In this document: piece by piece, positions 16,820 through 25,302 of the stretch
Numbering within the stretch: position 1 is the first letter of the stretch
Layout: each line of letters opens with the position of its first letter
Assembly (NCBI GenBank): GCA_963805605.1
Contig: CAWDUX010000003.1
Span: 682,001 to 746,000, forward strand
DNA: 64,000 nucleotides
DNA from: Actinocatenispora sp963805605
GTDB lineage: Bacteria; Actinomycetota; Actinomycetes; Mycobacteriales; Micromonosporaceae
Direction: 5' to 3'
Program-made: the position numbers and the translations under genes
Notes under the pieces: generated by a model
What the model was told of the DNA's origin: nothing
Databases searched by the model: none
What the model saw: the letters and a program-made list of their open reading frames with translations, nothing else

Positions 16820-17734
16820 GTGAACCGACCGTTGCTGCTCGTAGACTCCGCGAGCCTGTACTTCCGCGCCTTCCACGGCATCCCGACCTCGATGACGGCA
16901 CCCGACGGCACCCCGGTCAACGCCGTGCGGGGATTCCTGGACATGCTCGCCCAGCTCGTACGCACCCGCCGGCCGGACCGGATGGTCTGTTGCCTGGACG
17001 CCGACTGGCGACCAGACTGGCGGGTGTCGCTGATCGGCTCGTACAAGGCGCACCGGGTCGCTGTCGACGGCGGCGAGCAGGTACCCGACGAGCTGGGCCC
17101 ACAGGTACCGATCATCCTCGACGCGCTCGCGGCGGTCGGTATCAGCGCGGTCGGCGTACCCGGCTACGAGGCTGACGACGTGATCGGCGCCCTCGCCGCC
17201 CGCGAACCCGGCCCGGTCGAAGCCGTCACCGGCGACCGGGACCTATTCCAGGTCATCGACGACGCCAAACCGGTGCGGGTGCTGTACTGCGGCCGCGGCA
17301 TCGCCAAACTGGAGGTCTTCGACGACGCGGCGCTGCGGGCACGCTACGGAGTGGGCGCCGCCAGCTACGTCGACTTCGCCGTACTACGCGGTGACCCCTC
17401 CGATGGTCTGCCCGGCGTACCGGGTATCGGCGAGAAGACCGCCGCCGCGCTCCTGGAAACCCACGGCAACCTGGGCACACTGCGCGCCGCCGTGGATGCC
17501 GCAGACAGCAGACTGCGGCCCGCCCAGTCCCGCCGACTGCGCGACGCGGACAACTATCTGGCCGCCGCACCCACAGTGGTCCGGGTCGCGGTGGACGCCC
17601 CGGTGCCCAAGCTGGACACCACCTTGCCGACCGGGCCCGCCGACCCCGACGCGGTCCTGGCCCTGGCCGAGCAGTGGAATCTGGCCAGCCCACTGACCCG
17701 GCTCACCGACGCCCTCGCCGCGGCCGGCGACTGA
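16820..17734 (+). CDS. 5'-3' exonuclease (FEN-like)
   Basis: About 304 aa from the GTG at 16820 (V-N-R-P-L-L-L-V-D); an in-frame GTG at 16796 would fall inside the preceding hairpin and is less likely. The protein is a stand-alone version of the DNA polymerase I 5'-nuclease domain: LLLVDSASLYFRAFHGIP, PGYEADDVIGALA and VEAVTGDRDLFQVID supply acidic metal ligands. LRGDPSDGLPGVPGIGEKTA is the helix-hairpin-helix motif. Actinomycetes usually carry such a gene in addition to polA. Expected role is removal of RNA primers or flaps in replication and repair. Confidence 0.92.
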   Translation: MNRPLLLVDSASLYFRAFHGIPTSMTAPDGTPVNAVRGFLDMLAQLVRTRRPDRMVCCLDADWRPDWRVSLIGSYKAHRVAVDGGEQVPDELGPQVPIILDALAAVGISAVGVPGYEADDVIGALAAREPGPVEAVTGDRDLFQVIDDAKPVRVLYCGRGIAKLEVFDDAALRARYGVGAASYVDFAVLRGDPSDGLPGVPGIGEKTAAALLETHGNLGTLRAAVDAADSRLRPAQSRRLRDADNYLAAAPTVVRVAVDAPVPKLDTTLPTGPADPDAVLALAEQWNLASPLTRLTDALAAAGD

Positions 17735-17768
17735 CCGGTCCTACGAGCACCAGACGCTGCACAGGACG

Positions 17769-17790
17769 GCGCTACGCTGCGGCGTAGCGC
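17769..17790. promoter_or_regulatory. 9-bp inverted repeat between exonuclease and acyl-CoA dehydrogenase genes
   Basis: GCGCTACGC (17769-17777), 4-nt loop, GCGTAGCGC (17782-17790), perfect. It is 34 bp after the exonuclease stop and 24 bp before the next start, so it could end the first gene or act as an operator or leader hairpin for the second. Confidence 0.5.
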
Positions 17791-17814
17791 ACGGTAACCA
17801 CGAAAGGTTCGCCA

Positions 17815-19002
17815 ATGCCGAACAGCACGCCGGCCGACCGACAGCATCCACTCGCCCTGTTCGGCATCGACGATGAGCTGAGCGACGCCGAACGCGACAT
17901 CCGGGACACCGTACGCAGGTTTGTCGCGGACCGGATCCGCCCGCACCTGGCCGGCTGGTACGACACGGGCCGGATCCCCGCCCGCGACCTGGCCAGGGAA
18001 CTCGGTGAACTGGGTGTGCTGGGCATGCACCTGCACGGCCACGGTTGCGCTGGCACCAGCGCGGTCAGCTACGGCCTGGCCTGCGCCGAACTGGAGGCCG
18101 CGGACTCCGGTCTACGCAGCCTGGTCTCGGTACAGGGATCCCTGGCGATGTACGCCATCCACCGTTACGGCAGCGAACAGCAGCGCGCAGACTGGCTGCC
18201 CGACATGGCCGCCGGCCGTGCCGTAGGCTGCTTCGGTCTCACCGAGCCAGACTTCGGCTCCAACCCGGCCGGCATGCGTACGAGCGCCCGGCGCGAGGGC
18301 AGCGACTGGATTCTCAACGGCAGCAAGATGTGGATCACCAACGGTTCCATCGCCGACGTGGCGGTGGTGTGGGCCCGGGCAGAGGAGGGCGTGCGCGGTT
18401 TCCTGATCCCCCGCGATACCCCGGGGTTCTCCACCCGCGACATCGCCGGCAAGTTGTCCCTGCGCGCGTCGGTGACCAGCGAACTGGTCCTGGCCGATGT
18501 CCGGCTACCGGCCGATGCGCAACTACCCGACGCGCGGGGGCTGGCCGGCCCGCTCGGTTGCCTGGACGAGGCACGGTTCGGCATCGTGTTCGGTAGTACC
18601 GGTGCGGCACGCGACTGCCTCGAATCGACCCTCGCCTACGCCCTGCAGCGCGAACAGTTCGGCCGGCCCATCGCCGGTTTCCAGCTCACCCAGGCCAAGC
18701 TGGTCGACATGAGTCTGGAGCTGGGCAAGGCAAGCCTGCTCGCGCTGCACCTGGGACGCCGTAAGGACGCCGGCACACTGCGACCGGAACAGGTCAGCGT
18801 CGGCAAACTCAACAACGTCCGGGAGGCCCTGGAGATCGCCCGGCAGTGCCGCACCATCCTCGGCGCAGCGGGCATCACCTTGGACTACCCGGCCCTACGA
18901 CACGCCAACAACCTGGAGTCCGTACTCACCTACGAGGGCACCAGCGAGGTCCACACGCTCGTACTGGGTCAGGCGATCACCGGCCTGCCGGCATTCCACT
19001 GA
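17815..19002 (+). CDS. glutaryl-CoA dehydrogenase-like acyl-CoA dehydrogenase
   Basis: 395 aa, ATG behind GAAAGG. It is a complete acyl-CoA dehydrogenase with GCFGLTEPDFGSNPAGM, WILNGSKMWITNGSIADV and ALQREQFGRPIAGFQLTQ. The C-terminal ALRHANNLESVLTYEGTSE is typical of glutaryl-CoA dehydrogenases, with the catalytic Glu in YEGTSE. That enzyme oxidises and decarboxylates glutaryl-CoA to crotonyl-CoA at the end of the aerobic lysine/tryptophan route. If correct, this window holds enzymes of two routes that both end in crotonyl-CoA. No other cadaverine or saccharopine-route gene is nearby. Confidence 0.87.
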   Translation: MPNSTPADRQHPLALFGIDDELSDAERDIRDTVRRFVADRIRPHLAGWYDTGRIPARDLARELGELGVLGMHLHGHGCAGTSAVSYGLACAELEAADSGLRSLVSVQGSLAMYAIHRYGSEQQRADWLPDMAAGRAVGCFGLTEPDFGSNPAGMRTSARREGSDWILNGSKMWITNGSIADVAVVWARAEEGVRGFLIPRDTPGFSTRDIAGKLSLRASVTSELVLADVRLPADAQLPDARGLAGPLGCLDEARFGIVFGSTGAARDCLESTLAYALQREQFGRPIAGFQLTQAKLVDMSLELGKASLLALHLGRRKDAGTLRPEQVSVGKLNNVREALEIARQCRTILGAAGITLDYPALRHANNLESVLTYEGTSEVHTLVLGQAITGLPAFH

Positions 19003-19407
19003 CCTACGCGCGCCAAGCAGGGCGACCTGTCAGCCGGCTCGCTGCGGCCCCTCGGCGAAATGCGCGACTTCTATCACGACATGGCCGTCGAGCTTCCCGC
19101 GCCGATCGACCGATGGCGAGAGCAGCGCGGGACAGCTTTACTCGGTGCCCCAGGGCTTGGCCTGCCACAGATCTGTCTGCAGTGCGTCGTGGCGATTGTC
19201 CGATTCTCTGTGAGTCGCGTGATCTGGACCACGTCATGCATGAGCTTTCTAGGTAGCTGGGTCTACGTTCTGTTGCGCCGATAACCGTTGATCACCAGGT
19301 CGGGCCGGGGGCTGCCAGCCCCCGGCATCGCGGCGCTCCCATGGCGGCGAACAGACGAATGCCCGGGGGTACCGCCACCGCTGGGTTCCGCCGCTACTAT
19401 CGGGGCC
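19003..19407. other. about 400-bp gap, no confident gene
   Basis: The stretch around 19180-19290 is clearly AT-richer than its surroundings. A 74-codon frame at 19060-19284 exists but has no recognisable domain and a weak start. A TACTAT -10-like element at its end (19394-19399) belongs to the next gene. I see nothing else. Confidence 0.4.
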
Positions 19408-20172
19408 GTGCTAGGGCTTCCAGACGGCATCCGTGCCTGCTTGTTCGACCTCGACGGGGTACTCACCAGTACTGCCGTCATCCATGCCGCCGCCTGGCGG
19501 GAGATGTTCGACAGTTATCTGTCGGCGAGAGCCGAATCCGAGCACGGCTCGTGGGAACCATTTACTCAGAGTGACTACGATAGTTACGTTGACGGTAAGC
19601 CGCGACAGGACGGCACCCGGTCGTTCCTGTCGTCGCGGGGCATCAGCCTGCCCGAGGGCTCCCCGGACGATCCGCCGGAGTACGAGACGATCCGTGGCCT
19701 GGGCAACCGGAAGAACGAGATCGTCACCCGACACATCCGTCAGAACGGCGTCGAGGCATACCCGGGCTCGATCCGCTACCTGGCGGCGGCACGGGCCGCC
19801 GGCCTACGCCGAGCGGTGGTGTCCTCCAGCGCGAACTGCCGCGACGTCCTCGCCGCGGCCGGCATCGCCGACGAGTTCGAAGTGATCGTGGACGGGGTTG
19901 TCGCCGCCCGCGACGGACTGGCCGGCAAACCCGCGCCGGACACCTTCCTCGCCGCCGCCCACACGCTCGGCCTGTCCCCCGACGCTGCCGCGGTGTTCGA
20001 GGACGCGCTGTCCGGGGTGGCGGCCGGTCGGGCCGGACAATTCGGTGTAGTGATCGGTGTGGACCGGGTCGGCCAGGCCGAGCAGTTACGCGCCCACGGA
20101 GCGGACCGGGTCGTCGAGGATCTCGCCGACCTGCTCGCCACCACCCCGGCCGCCAGAGGCACGGGGGACTAG
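19408..20172 (+). CDS. beta-phosphoglucomutase-like HAD hydrolase
   Basis: About 254 aa from the GTG at 19408. This start is 8 nt after a TACTAT box (19394-19399), so the mRNA is probably leaderless; the upstream open frame has no family similarity. HAD motifs are FDLDGVLT (Asp14 nucleophile, Asp16 acid/base), VVSSSANC, the Lys in AGKPAPDTF, and VFEDALSGVAAG. It fits beta-PGM, which converts beta-glucose 1-phosphate to glucose 6-phosphate. The GH65 gene that follows produces beta-glucose 1-phosphate, so the two form one pathway, in the same order as M. tuberculosis Rv3400-Rv3401. Confidence 0.9.
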   Translation: MLGLPDGIRACLFDLDGVLTSTAVIHAAAWREMFDSYLSARAESEHGSWEPFTQSDYDSYVDGKPRQDGTRSFLSSRGISLPEGSPDDPPEYETIRGLGNRKNEIVTRHIRQNGVEAYPGSIRYLAAARAAGLRRAVVSSSANCRDVLAAAGIADEFEVIVDGVVAARDGLAGKPAPDTFLAAAHTLGLSPDAAAVFEDALSGVAAGRAGQFGVVIGVDRVGQAEQLRAHGADRVVEDLADLLATTPAARGTGD

Positions 20173-20366
20173 CGCCAAGCACGCTACGGGCCAGCAGACC
20201 GGCGATCCCGGCCAGGCACGTCGTGCGGCACGAAACTGCCCCTGCGGGCACATCCGCCACGGCGCGGCCGGACACGGACGGCTGCCCCTCGCGGGCAGCA
20301 TGCGCGGCGGTGTGACCCGACGCGTGACAGCAGCACAGGACAAGCCCCACTTCAGATCGGAAAGCC

Positions 20367-22727
20367 ATGACGACAGGCCGGGCGTTCGCCGTTGAGCCGT
20401 GGTGCCTTCGGGAACAGAGCCTCAACCTGGACACCATCGCCCAGTCCGAGTCAGTCTTCGCACTGGCCAACGGACACATCGGGTTGCGCGCCAACCTCGA
20501 CGAAGGTGAGCCGCACGGATTGCCGGGTAGCTACCTCAACGGCGTCTTCGAACTTCGGCCGCTGCCGTACGCCGAAGCCGGCTACGGCTATCCGGAGTCC
20601 GGCCAGACGGCCATCAACGTCACCAACGGCAAGCTGATCCGGCTGCTGGTCGACGACGAGCCGTTCGACCTGCGCTACGGCACCCTGCACACACACGAAC
20701 GCAGCCTGGACTTCCGAGACGGCGTACTGCGCCGCGAGGCCACCTGGACCTCCCCCGCCGGTCGCACCATGAAGGTGACCTCGACCCGCCTGGTCTCGTT
20801 CACCCAACGGGCGATCGCCGCCATCTGCTACGAGGTGGAACCGGTCGACGGATCCGCCCGGGTGGTCCTGCAGTCGGAGCTGGTCACCAACGAACAGCTA
20901 CCGGGGCACAATGGTGACCCCCGGGCGGCGGCTATCCTGGAGGCGCCGCTGCGGCCCGAGCACCATGGCGTGTCCGGTGAACGCGGGGCGGTACTGATCC
21001 ACCAGACCGCGCGCAGCGGCCTGCGGGTCGCCGCCGGGATGGAACACAAGATCGACGGTCCGGAGAACGTACAGGTCACCACGGAGGCGTTCGATGACCT
21101 GGCGCGCACCACGGTCACCACCGTGCTGCAGCCCGGCCAGCGATTGCGGCTGGTGAAATACCTGGCCTACGGCTGGTCTGCGCACCGGTCCGTACCGGCG
21201 CTGCGCGACCAGGTCGCCGCCGGGCTGTCTGCCGCCAGGTTCACCGGCTGGGACGGTCTGCTGGCCGAACAGCGAAACTACCTCGACGAATTCTGGCAGG
21301 GCGCGGCCGTCGAGGTCGCTGGAGACGCGGAGCTGGAACAGGCGATCCGGTTCGCACTGTTCCATGTGCTGCAGGCCTCGGCCCGGGCGGAGGAGCGCGC
21401 CATTCCGGCCAAGGGCCTCACCGGTCCTGGCTACGACGGCCACTCGTTCTGGGACACCGAGGTCTTCGTACTACCGCTACTGACCTACAGCGTGCCCAGT
21501 GCGGTCGCACAGGCGTTGCGCTGGCGGCACAACACCCTACCGATGGCGCGGGACCGGGCGCAGCAGCTCGGACTGTCCGGCGCGGTGTTCCCATGGCGCA
21601 CCATCCGCGGCGAGGAATGCTCGTCGTACTGGCCGGCGGGCACCGCCGCGTTCCACATCAGCGCCGACATCGCGCACGCCGTGATCCGCTACGTCCGGGC
21701 CACCGACGACCGCGACTTCGAGCGGGAGGTCGGGCTGGAGCTGTTGGTGGAGACGGCACGGATGTGGCGCTCGCTCGGCCACCACGACGCGCACGGCCGG
21801 TTCCGGATCGATGGCGTGACCGGGCCCGACGAGTACTCGGCGATCGCCGACAACAACGTCTACACCAACCTGATGGCGCGCCGGAACCTGCGCTCCGCGG
21901 CCGAGGTCGCCGAGCGGCACACCCAGCAGGCACGGACGCTGGGCGTCACCGACGAGGAAACGGCGAGCTGGCGCGACGCCGCCGACGCCATGCTGATCCC
22001 CTACGACGAGAAGCTCGGGGTGCATCCACAGGCCGAGGGATTCACTCACCACGAACAGTGGGACTTCGAGTCCACCGGCAAGCGCTACCCACTGATGATG
22101 CATTTCCCGTACTTCGACATCTACCGCAAGCAGGTGATCAAGCAGGCCGACCTTGTGCTGGCCATGCAGACCTGCGGGGATGCCTTCACCCCGGAGCAGA
22201 AGGCGCGCAACTTCGCCTACTACGAGTCGATCACGGTGCGTGACTCGTCGCTGTCGGCCAGCACCCAGGCCATCGTGGCAGCCGAGTGCGGTCATCTCGA
22301 GCTGGCCCTGGACTATCTGGCCGAGGCGGCGCTGACCGACCTTGACGACCTGCACAGCAACACCCGCGACGGGTTGCACATGGCATCGCTGGCCGGTGCG
22401 TGCCTGGCCCTGGTCGCCGGGTTCGGCGGGCTGCGTGACCACACCGACGGTCTGGCCTTCGCGCCGCGGCTGCCCCCTGGACTGACCCGGATCGCGTTCC
22501 GCCTGCTGGTACGGGGAAATCATCTGAGAGTCGAATTCACCGCAACCGAGGCGACGTACACCCTCGGCGACGGGGCCCCGATCCCGGTGCTGCACCACGG
22601 GGAACTACTCACCCTGCAGCCGGGTGAACCGGTGCGCCGGTCCATCCCACCGGCACCGGAATGGCCCCGACCCACACAGCCGCCGGGTCGGGAGCCACGT
22701 CGACGCGCGCATTCCGTGTCGTCCTAG
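20367..22727 (+). CDS. glycoside hydrolase family 65 phosphorylase (trehalose/maltose/kojibiose type)
   Basis: 786 aa, ATG behind GGAAAG. It is a full-length GH65 protein: an amino-terminal beta-sandwich (LANGHIGLRANLDEGEPHG) and an (alpha/alpha)6 barrel with AKGLTGPGYDGHSFWDTE. The catalytic acid is Glu489 in VTGPDEYSAIADNN. The phosphate-site region includes KQADLVL, and a C-terminal beta-domain ends the protein. Inverting GH65 phosphorylases split an alpha-linked glucose disaccharide with phosphate into glucose and beta-glucose 1-phosphate. Which disaccharide cannot be decided by eye. The paired HAD phosphomutase feeds the product into glycolysis. Confidence 0.93.
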   Translation: MTTGRAFAVEPWCLREQSLNLDTIAQSESVFALANGHIGLRANLDEGEPHGLPGSYLNGVFELRPLPYAEAGYGYPESGQTAINVTNGKLIRLLVDDEPFDLRYGTLHTHERSLDFRDGVLRREATWTSPAGRTMKVTSTRLVSFTQRAIAAICYEVEPVDGSARVVLQSELVTNEQLPGHNGDPRAAAILEAPLRPEHHGVSGERGAVLIHQTARSGLRVAAGMEHKIDGPENVQVTTEAFDDLARTTVTTVLQPGQRLRLVKYLAYGWSAHRSVPALRDQVAAGLSAARFTGWDGLLAEQRNYLDEFWQGAAVEVAGDAELEQAIRFALFHVLQASARAEERAIPAKGLTGPGYDGHSFWDTEVFVLPLLTYSVPSAVAQALRWRHNTLPMARDRAQQLGLSGAVFPWRTIRGEECSSYWPAGTAAFHISADIAHAVIRYVRATDDRDFEREVGLELLVETARMWRSLGHHDAHGRFRIDGVTGPDEYSAIADNNVYTNLMARRNLRSAAEVAERHTQQARTLGVTDEETASWRDAADAMLIPYDEKLGVHPQAEGFTHHEQWDFESTGKRYPLMMHFPYFDIYRKQVIKQADLVLAMQTCGDAFTPEQKARNFAYYESITVRDSSLSASTQAIVAAECGHLELALDYLAEAALTDLDDLHSNTRDGLHMASLAGACLALVAGFGGLRDHTDGLAFAPRLPPGLTRIAFRLLVRGNHLRVEFTATEATYTLGDGAPIPVLHHGELLTLQPGEPVRRSIPPAPEWPRPTQPPGREPRRRAHSVSS

Positions 22728-22737
22728 CGCACCCGTC

Positions 22738-22766
22738 GGTGCCGGCCACAAGCTGTGGCCGGCACC
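22738..22766. terminator. perfect 13-bp stem terminator after GH65 gene
   Basis: GGTGCCGGCCACA (22738-22750), loop AGC, TGTGGCCGGCACC (22754-22766), starting 11 bp after the GH65 stop. It is a strong candidate for the end of the HAD-GH65 unit. Confidence 0.85.
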
Positions 22767-22922
22767 GATCCTCCCTGCGCCGACATTCCAGGGATCCGGT
22801 TCATCGCGACGGGTCCACGCTCTACCTCCCTTCAGCCAGACCGCCACCCGCTACCGGTTGAACCGTTCGGGTCGGCGCCGCGTGTCCACACCTGACGGGC
22901 ATGGCCGCAGGAGGTGGACGCA

Positions 22923-23348
22923 GTGACCGCATTGTCCAGATGGTTACCACCTGAACTGACCGCGCGGCAGGTGGGCACCGAGGTTCTGCGCGGCCTGACC
23001 GTGGCCGCCGTGCTACTGTCCGCGGACATCCACCTGGAACTGTGGGTACAGGGCTTCCGGCAGATGGCGATCGTCGGGCCGCTCTTCCTGCTCAACTCGA
23101 TCGGCGGGTTGCTGATCGCGCTTGCCGTACTGGTGTGGCACCATCGGCTTCCCGCTCTGGCCGCGGCCGGATTCGGTACCGCGACCCTCCTCGCCTTCGC
23201 GCTGTCGACGACCGTCGGCCTGTTCGGTGTCACCGAAACCCTGTCCGGAACTCCACAACAGCTGGCTGGTGCCGCGGACATCGCGGCGATCTGCTGCGGC
23301 CTCGGACTCGCGACGATGCAATCGGTACGGCGCCGCTCGCGGCGATGA
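22923..23348 (+). CDS. small four-helix membrane protein
   Basis: 141 aa from the GTG at 22923, with GGAGG 8 nt upstream. Four hydrophobic segments are visible: LRGLTVAAVLLSADIHLEL, AIVGPLFLLNSIGGLLIALA, ALAAAGFGTATLLAFALSTT and AADIAAICCGLGLATM. No family is assigned. It is the first gene of a unit with an ECF sigma factor and its anti-sigma factor, the sigma gene starting 12 bp after its stop. It may be part of the envelope response controlled by that sigma factor. Confidence 0.8.
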   Translation: MTALSRWLPPELTARQVGTEVLRGLTVAAVLLSADIHLELWVQGFRQMAIVGPLFLLNSIGGLLIALAVLVWHHRLPALAAAGFGTATLLAFALSTTVGLFGVTETLSGTPQQLAGAADIAAICCGLGLATMQSVRRRSRR

Positions 23349-23359
23349 GGAGGTCAAGG

Positions 23360-23866
23360 GTGCCCGCGCGAGCCGACGAGCAGTTGTTACGTACGCTGCA
23401 TGACGAACACGCCGCCGCGCTGTTCGGCTACGTACTACGGCTGACCAGCGGCGACCGGGGCTGGGCACAGGATGTCGTACAGGAGGTGCTGCTGCGGGCC
23501 TGGCAGCATCCCCGGGTGCTGGAGGGTGGGCCGGTGCGCGGTTGGCTGCACACCGTGGCCCGTAATCTGGTGATCGACCAGTGGCGGGCACGGCATGTCC
23601 GGCCCGAGGTGGTGTCGGCCGCACCACCGGAACATGGCGTGTCGGACGGTACCGACGAGGCGGTGCAGTCCTGGTTGGTCGCCGACGCGCTGCGACGGCT
23701 GTCCGGTCAGCATCGTGAAGTACTCATCGAGTGTTTCTACCTCGGCCGGTCCACGATGGAAGCAGCCGAGCGACTGGGTGTCCCGGCGGGCACGGTCAAG
23801 TCGCGCACCCACTACGCGCTACGGGCGCTACGGCTCGCGTTGGAGGAAATGGGGGTTCTCGGATGA
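23360..23866 (+). CDS. ECF RNA polymerase sigma factor
   Basis: 168 aa from the GTG at 23360, with GAGGAGG 6-7 nt upstream. The frame is open further back, but that overlaps the membrane protein gene. Region 2 (LFGYVLRLTSGDRGWAQDVV, then QEVLLRAWQHP) recognises the -10 element. Region 4 (LSGQHREVLIECFYLGRSTM, then EAAERLGVPAGTVKSR) recognises the -35. It resembles the SigK/SigL-like ECF groups of actinobacteria. The next gene overlaps (ATGA) and encodes its probable zinc anti-sigma factor. Targets probably include the downstream lipoprotein, by analogy with similar loci. Confidence 0.92.
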   Translation: MPARADEQLLRTLHDEHAAALFGYVLRLTSGDRGWAQDVVQEVLLRAWQHPRVLEGGPVRGWLHTVARNLVIDQWRARHVRPEVVSAAPPEHGVSDGTDEAVQSWLVADALRRLSGQHREVLIECFYLGRSTMEAAERLGVPAGTVKSRTHYALRALRLALEEMGVLG

Positions 23867-24525
23867 CCGGCCCAGTCGGCGACGACGCGTTCCGCAGCTA
23901 CGACGCCGCGTACGTGCTGGGTGCCCTCAATCCGACGGAACGCCACGAGTACGAACAGCATCTCGCCGAGTGCCCGCACTGCCGGGAATCGGTCCGGGCG
24001 CTGGCCGGGCTGCCCGGCCTGATGTCACGGGTACGGCCGGAGGACTTCACCACGCCTGAGGAGGCACCACCACCGGACCTGCTGCCCGCCATGCTCAACG
24101 TGGTGGCCCGGCGGCGCCGACGGGCGCGCTGGTGCCTGGCCGCGGTCGGCGCGGCCGCCGCCGCGGTCGTACTGGTACTGGTCCTGCTGCTGGTCAACTC
24201 CCCCGGCCCGGCACCGGCACCGCCGGCCCGGCCGATGGCCGCGGTGGTCGCCTCGCCGGTGCACGCCACGGTGTCGCTGCGGGACCAGCCGTGGGGCACC
24301 GATGTCACCTTGCGCTGCCACTACGACGGCACAGCAAGCTATCCCGGTGGTTACACCCTGGTCGTGGTCGACGATGCCGGGCGCGCCGAGCAGATCGCCG
24401 CCTGGAAGGCCGTACCGGCCACCACGGCGGTACTGACCGGCACCACATCGGTTTCCCGCCATCAGATCCGCGCGATCCAGGTACGTACCCCGACCGGGAC
24501 CGCGATACTCAACCTGACCGTGTGA
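23863..24525 (+). CDS. zinc-containing anti-sigma factor
   Basis: 220 aa, ATG overlapping the sigma stop. The amino-terminal ZAS domain carries the H-x3-C-x2-C motif (HLAECPHC, about residues 32-39). One membrane helix follows (LAAVGAAAAAVVLVLVLLLV, about residues 93-112). The extracytoplasmic C-terminal domain (VSLRDQPWGTDVTLRC, GGYTLVVVDDAGRAEQIAAW) resembles the RskA-like sensor domain. It should hold the sigma factor at the membrane until an envelope or redox signal frees it. A 7-bp hairpin follows the stop. Confidence 0.9.
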   Translation: MTGPVGDDAFRSYDAAYVLGALNPTERHEYEQHLAECPHCRESVRALAGLPGLMSRVRPEDFTTPEEAPPPDLLPAMLNVVARRRRRARWCLAAVGAAAAAVVLVLVLLLVNSPGPAPAPPARPMAAVVASPVHATVSLRDQPWGTDVTLRCHYDGTASYPGGYTLVVVDDAGRAEQIAAWKAVPATTAVLTGTTSVSRHQIRAIQVRTPTGTAILNLTV

Positions 24526-24531
24526 ACCGAT

Positions 24532-24548
24532 CACGGCCATCGGCCGTG
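24532..24548. terminator. 7-bp hairpin after the anti-sigma gene
   Basis: CACGGCC (24532-24538), loop ATC, GGCCGTG (24542-24548), 6 bp after the stop. It is short and may attenuate rather than stop transcription into the lipoprotein gene. Confidence 0.5.
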
Positions 24549-24586
24549 TCTCCTGCGACCACGCCGAGAGCAGAGTCGAGGAACAG

Positions 24587-25186
24587 GTGAGAACCGTGGA
24601 CAGCGCCCGCAGGTCAGGTCGCCGGATGCTCATCGCGGCCGGAATGCTGCTCACCGCGTCCGTTGCGGTGACGGCATGCGGCGGCAGTGGCGGCGGTGGT
24701 GGTAGGAGCGGCAGTGCGTCACCAGCACCCACGGCCGGCTCCAGTTCGTCCAACCCGGGGGCCGCCGCACCGGTGTCGGTGCACGCCGTCGGCTCGGTCG
24801 GCCGGGTACTGGTGGACGCCAAGGGTGACGTGCTGTACAGCCCCGACCAGGAGAAGTCAGGCACCATCCGGTGCACCGCGGCATGTACCGCCGTCTGGCC
24901 GCCGGCCACCGTACCCGCCGGGACCACGGTGCCGCACACCGTGGCGGGCGCCAGCGGCACCTTGGGTACCGTCCACCGCCAGGACGGCAGCGTCCAGCTG
25001 ACCTTCAACGGCCGGCCGCTGTACCGCTTCACCGTGGACAAGCAGCCCGGCAGGGCCGCCGGGGACGGCGCGAAGGACAACTTCGACCACGTCGCATTCA
25101 GCTGGCACGTGATCCGGGTCGGTGGCGGCGCGACACCGTCGAGCCCGTCCGCACCCGCGGGCGGCGGCAACAACGGCGGCTACTGA
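24587..25186 (+). CDS. secreted lipoprotein with COG4315-type repeats
   Basis: 199 aa, GTG behind GAGGAAC. A signal peptide ends in the lipobox AVTACGG (Cys about residue 31), followed by a Gly/Ser/Pro linker. Two repeat units of the 'secreted repeat of unknown function' type follow: GRVLVDAKGDVLYSPDQE with CTAACTAVWPP, and TVHRQDGSVQLTFNGRPLYR with WHVIRVGG. The paired Cys and Trp residues are characteristic. These proteins are often encoded beside ECF sigma/anti-sigma pairs in actinomycetes; function is unknown. Confidence 0.88.
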   Translation: MRTVDSARRSGRRMLIAAGMLLTASVAVTACGGSGGGGGRSGSASPAPTAGSSSSNPGAAAPVSVHAVGSVGRVLVDAKGDVLYSPDQEKSGTIRCTAACTAVWPPATVPAGTTVPHTVAGASGTLGTVHRQDGSVQLTFNGRPLYRFTVDKQPGRAAGDGAKDNFDHVAFSWHVIRVGGGATPSSPSAPAGGGNNGGY

Positions 25187-25302
25187 ACCAGCTGGCGCGG
25201 CGACCCCGGGTGAAATGGCATGCCTGCGCCGTTCCATGTGGTCGGGCACGGCCGGAGGGCCTAGTGTGAGCGGGTCCGTACCCGTGCTGGAGGGAACATC
25301 CG

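Noticed and set aside
17769..17790. Inverted repeat considered as a phage or integron attachment site
   Set aside because: No integrase or tRNA gene nearby and no second copy seen; a hairpin or operator is simpler.
19060..19284. 74-codon frame in the gap before the HAD gene
   Set aside because: No recognisable domain, weak start and mixed composition; left as unassigned gap.
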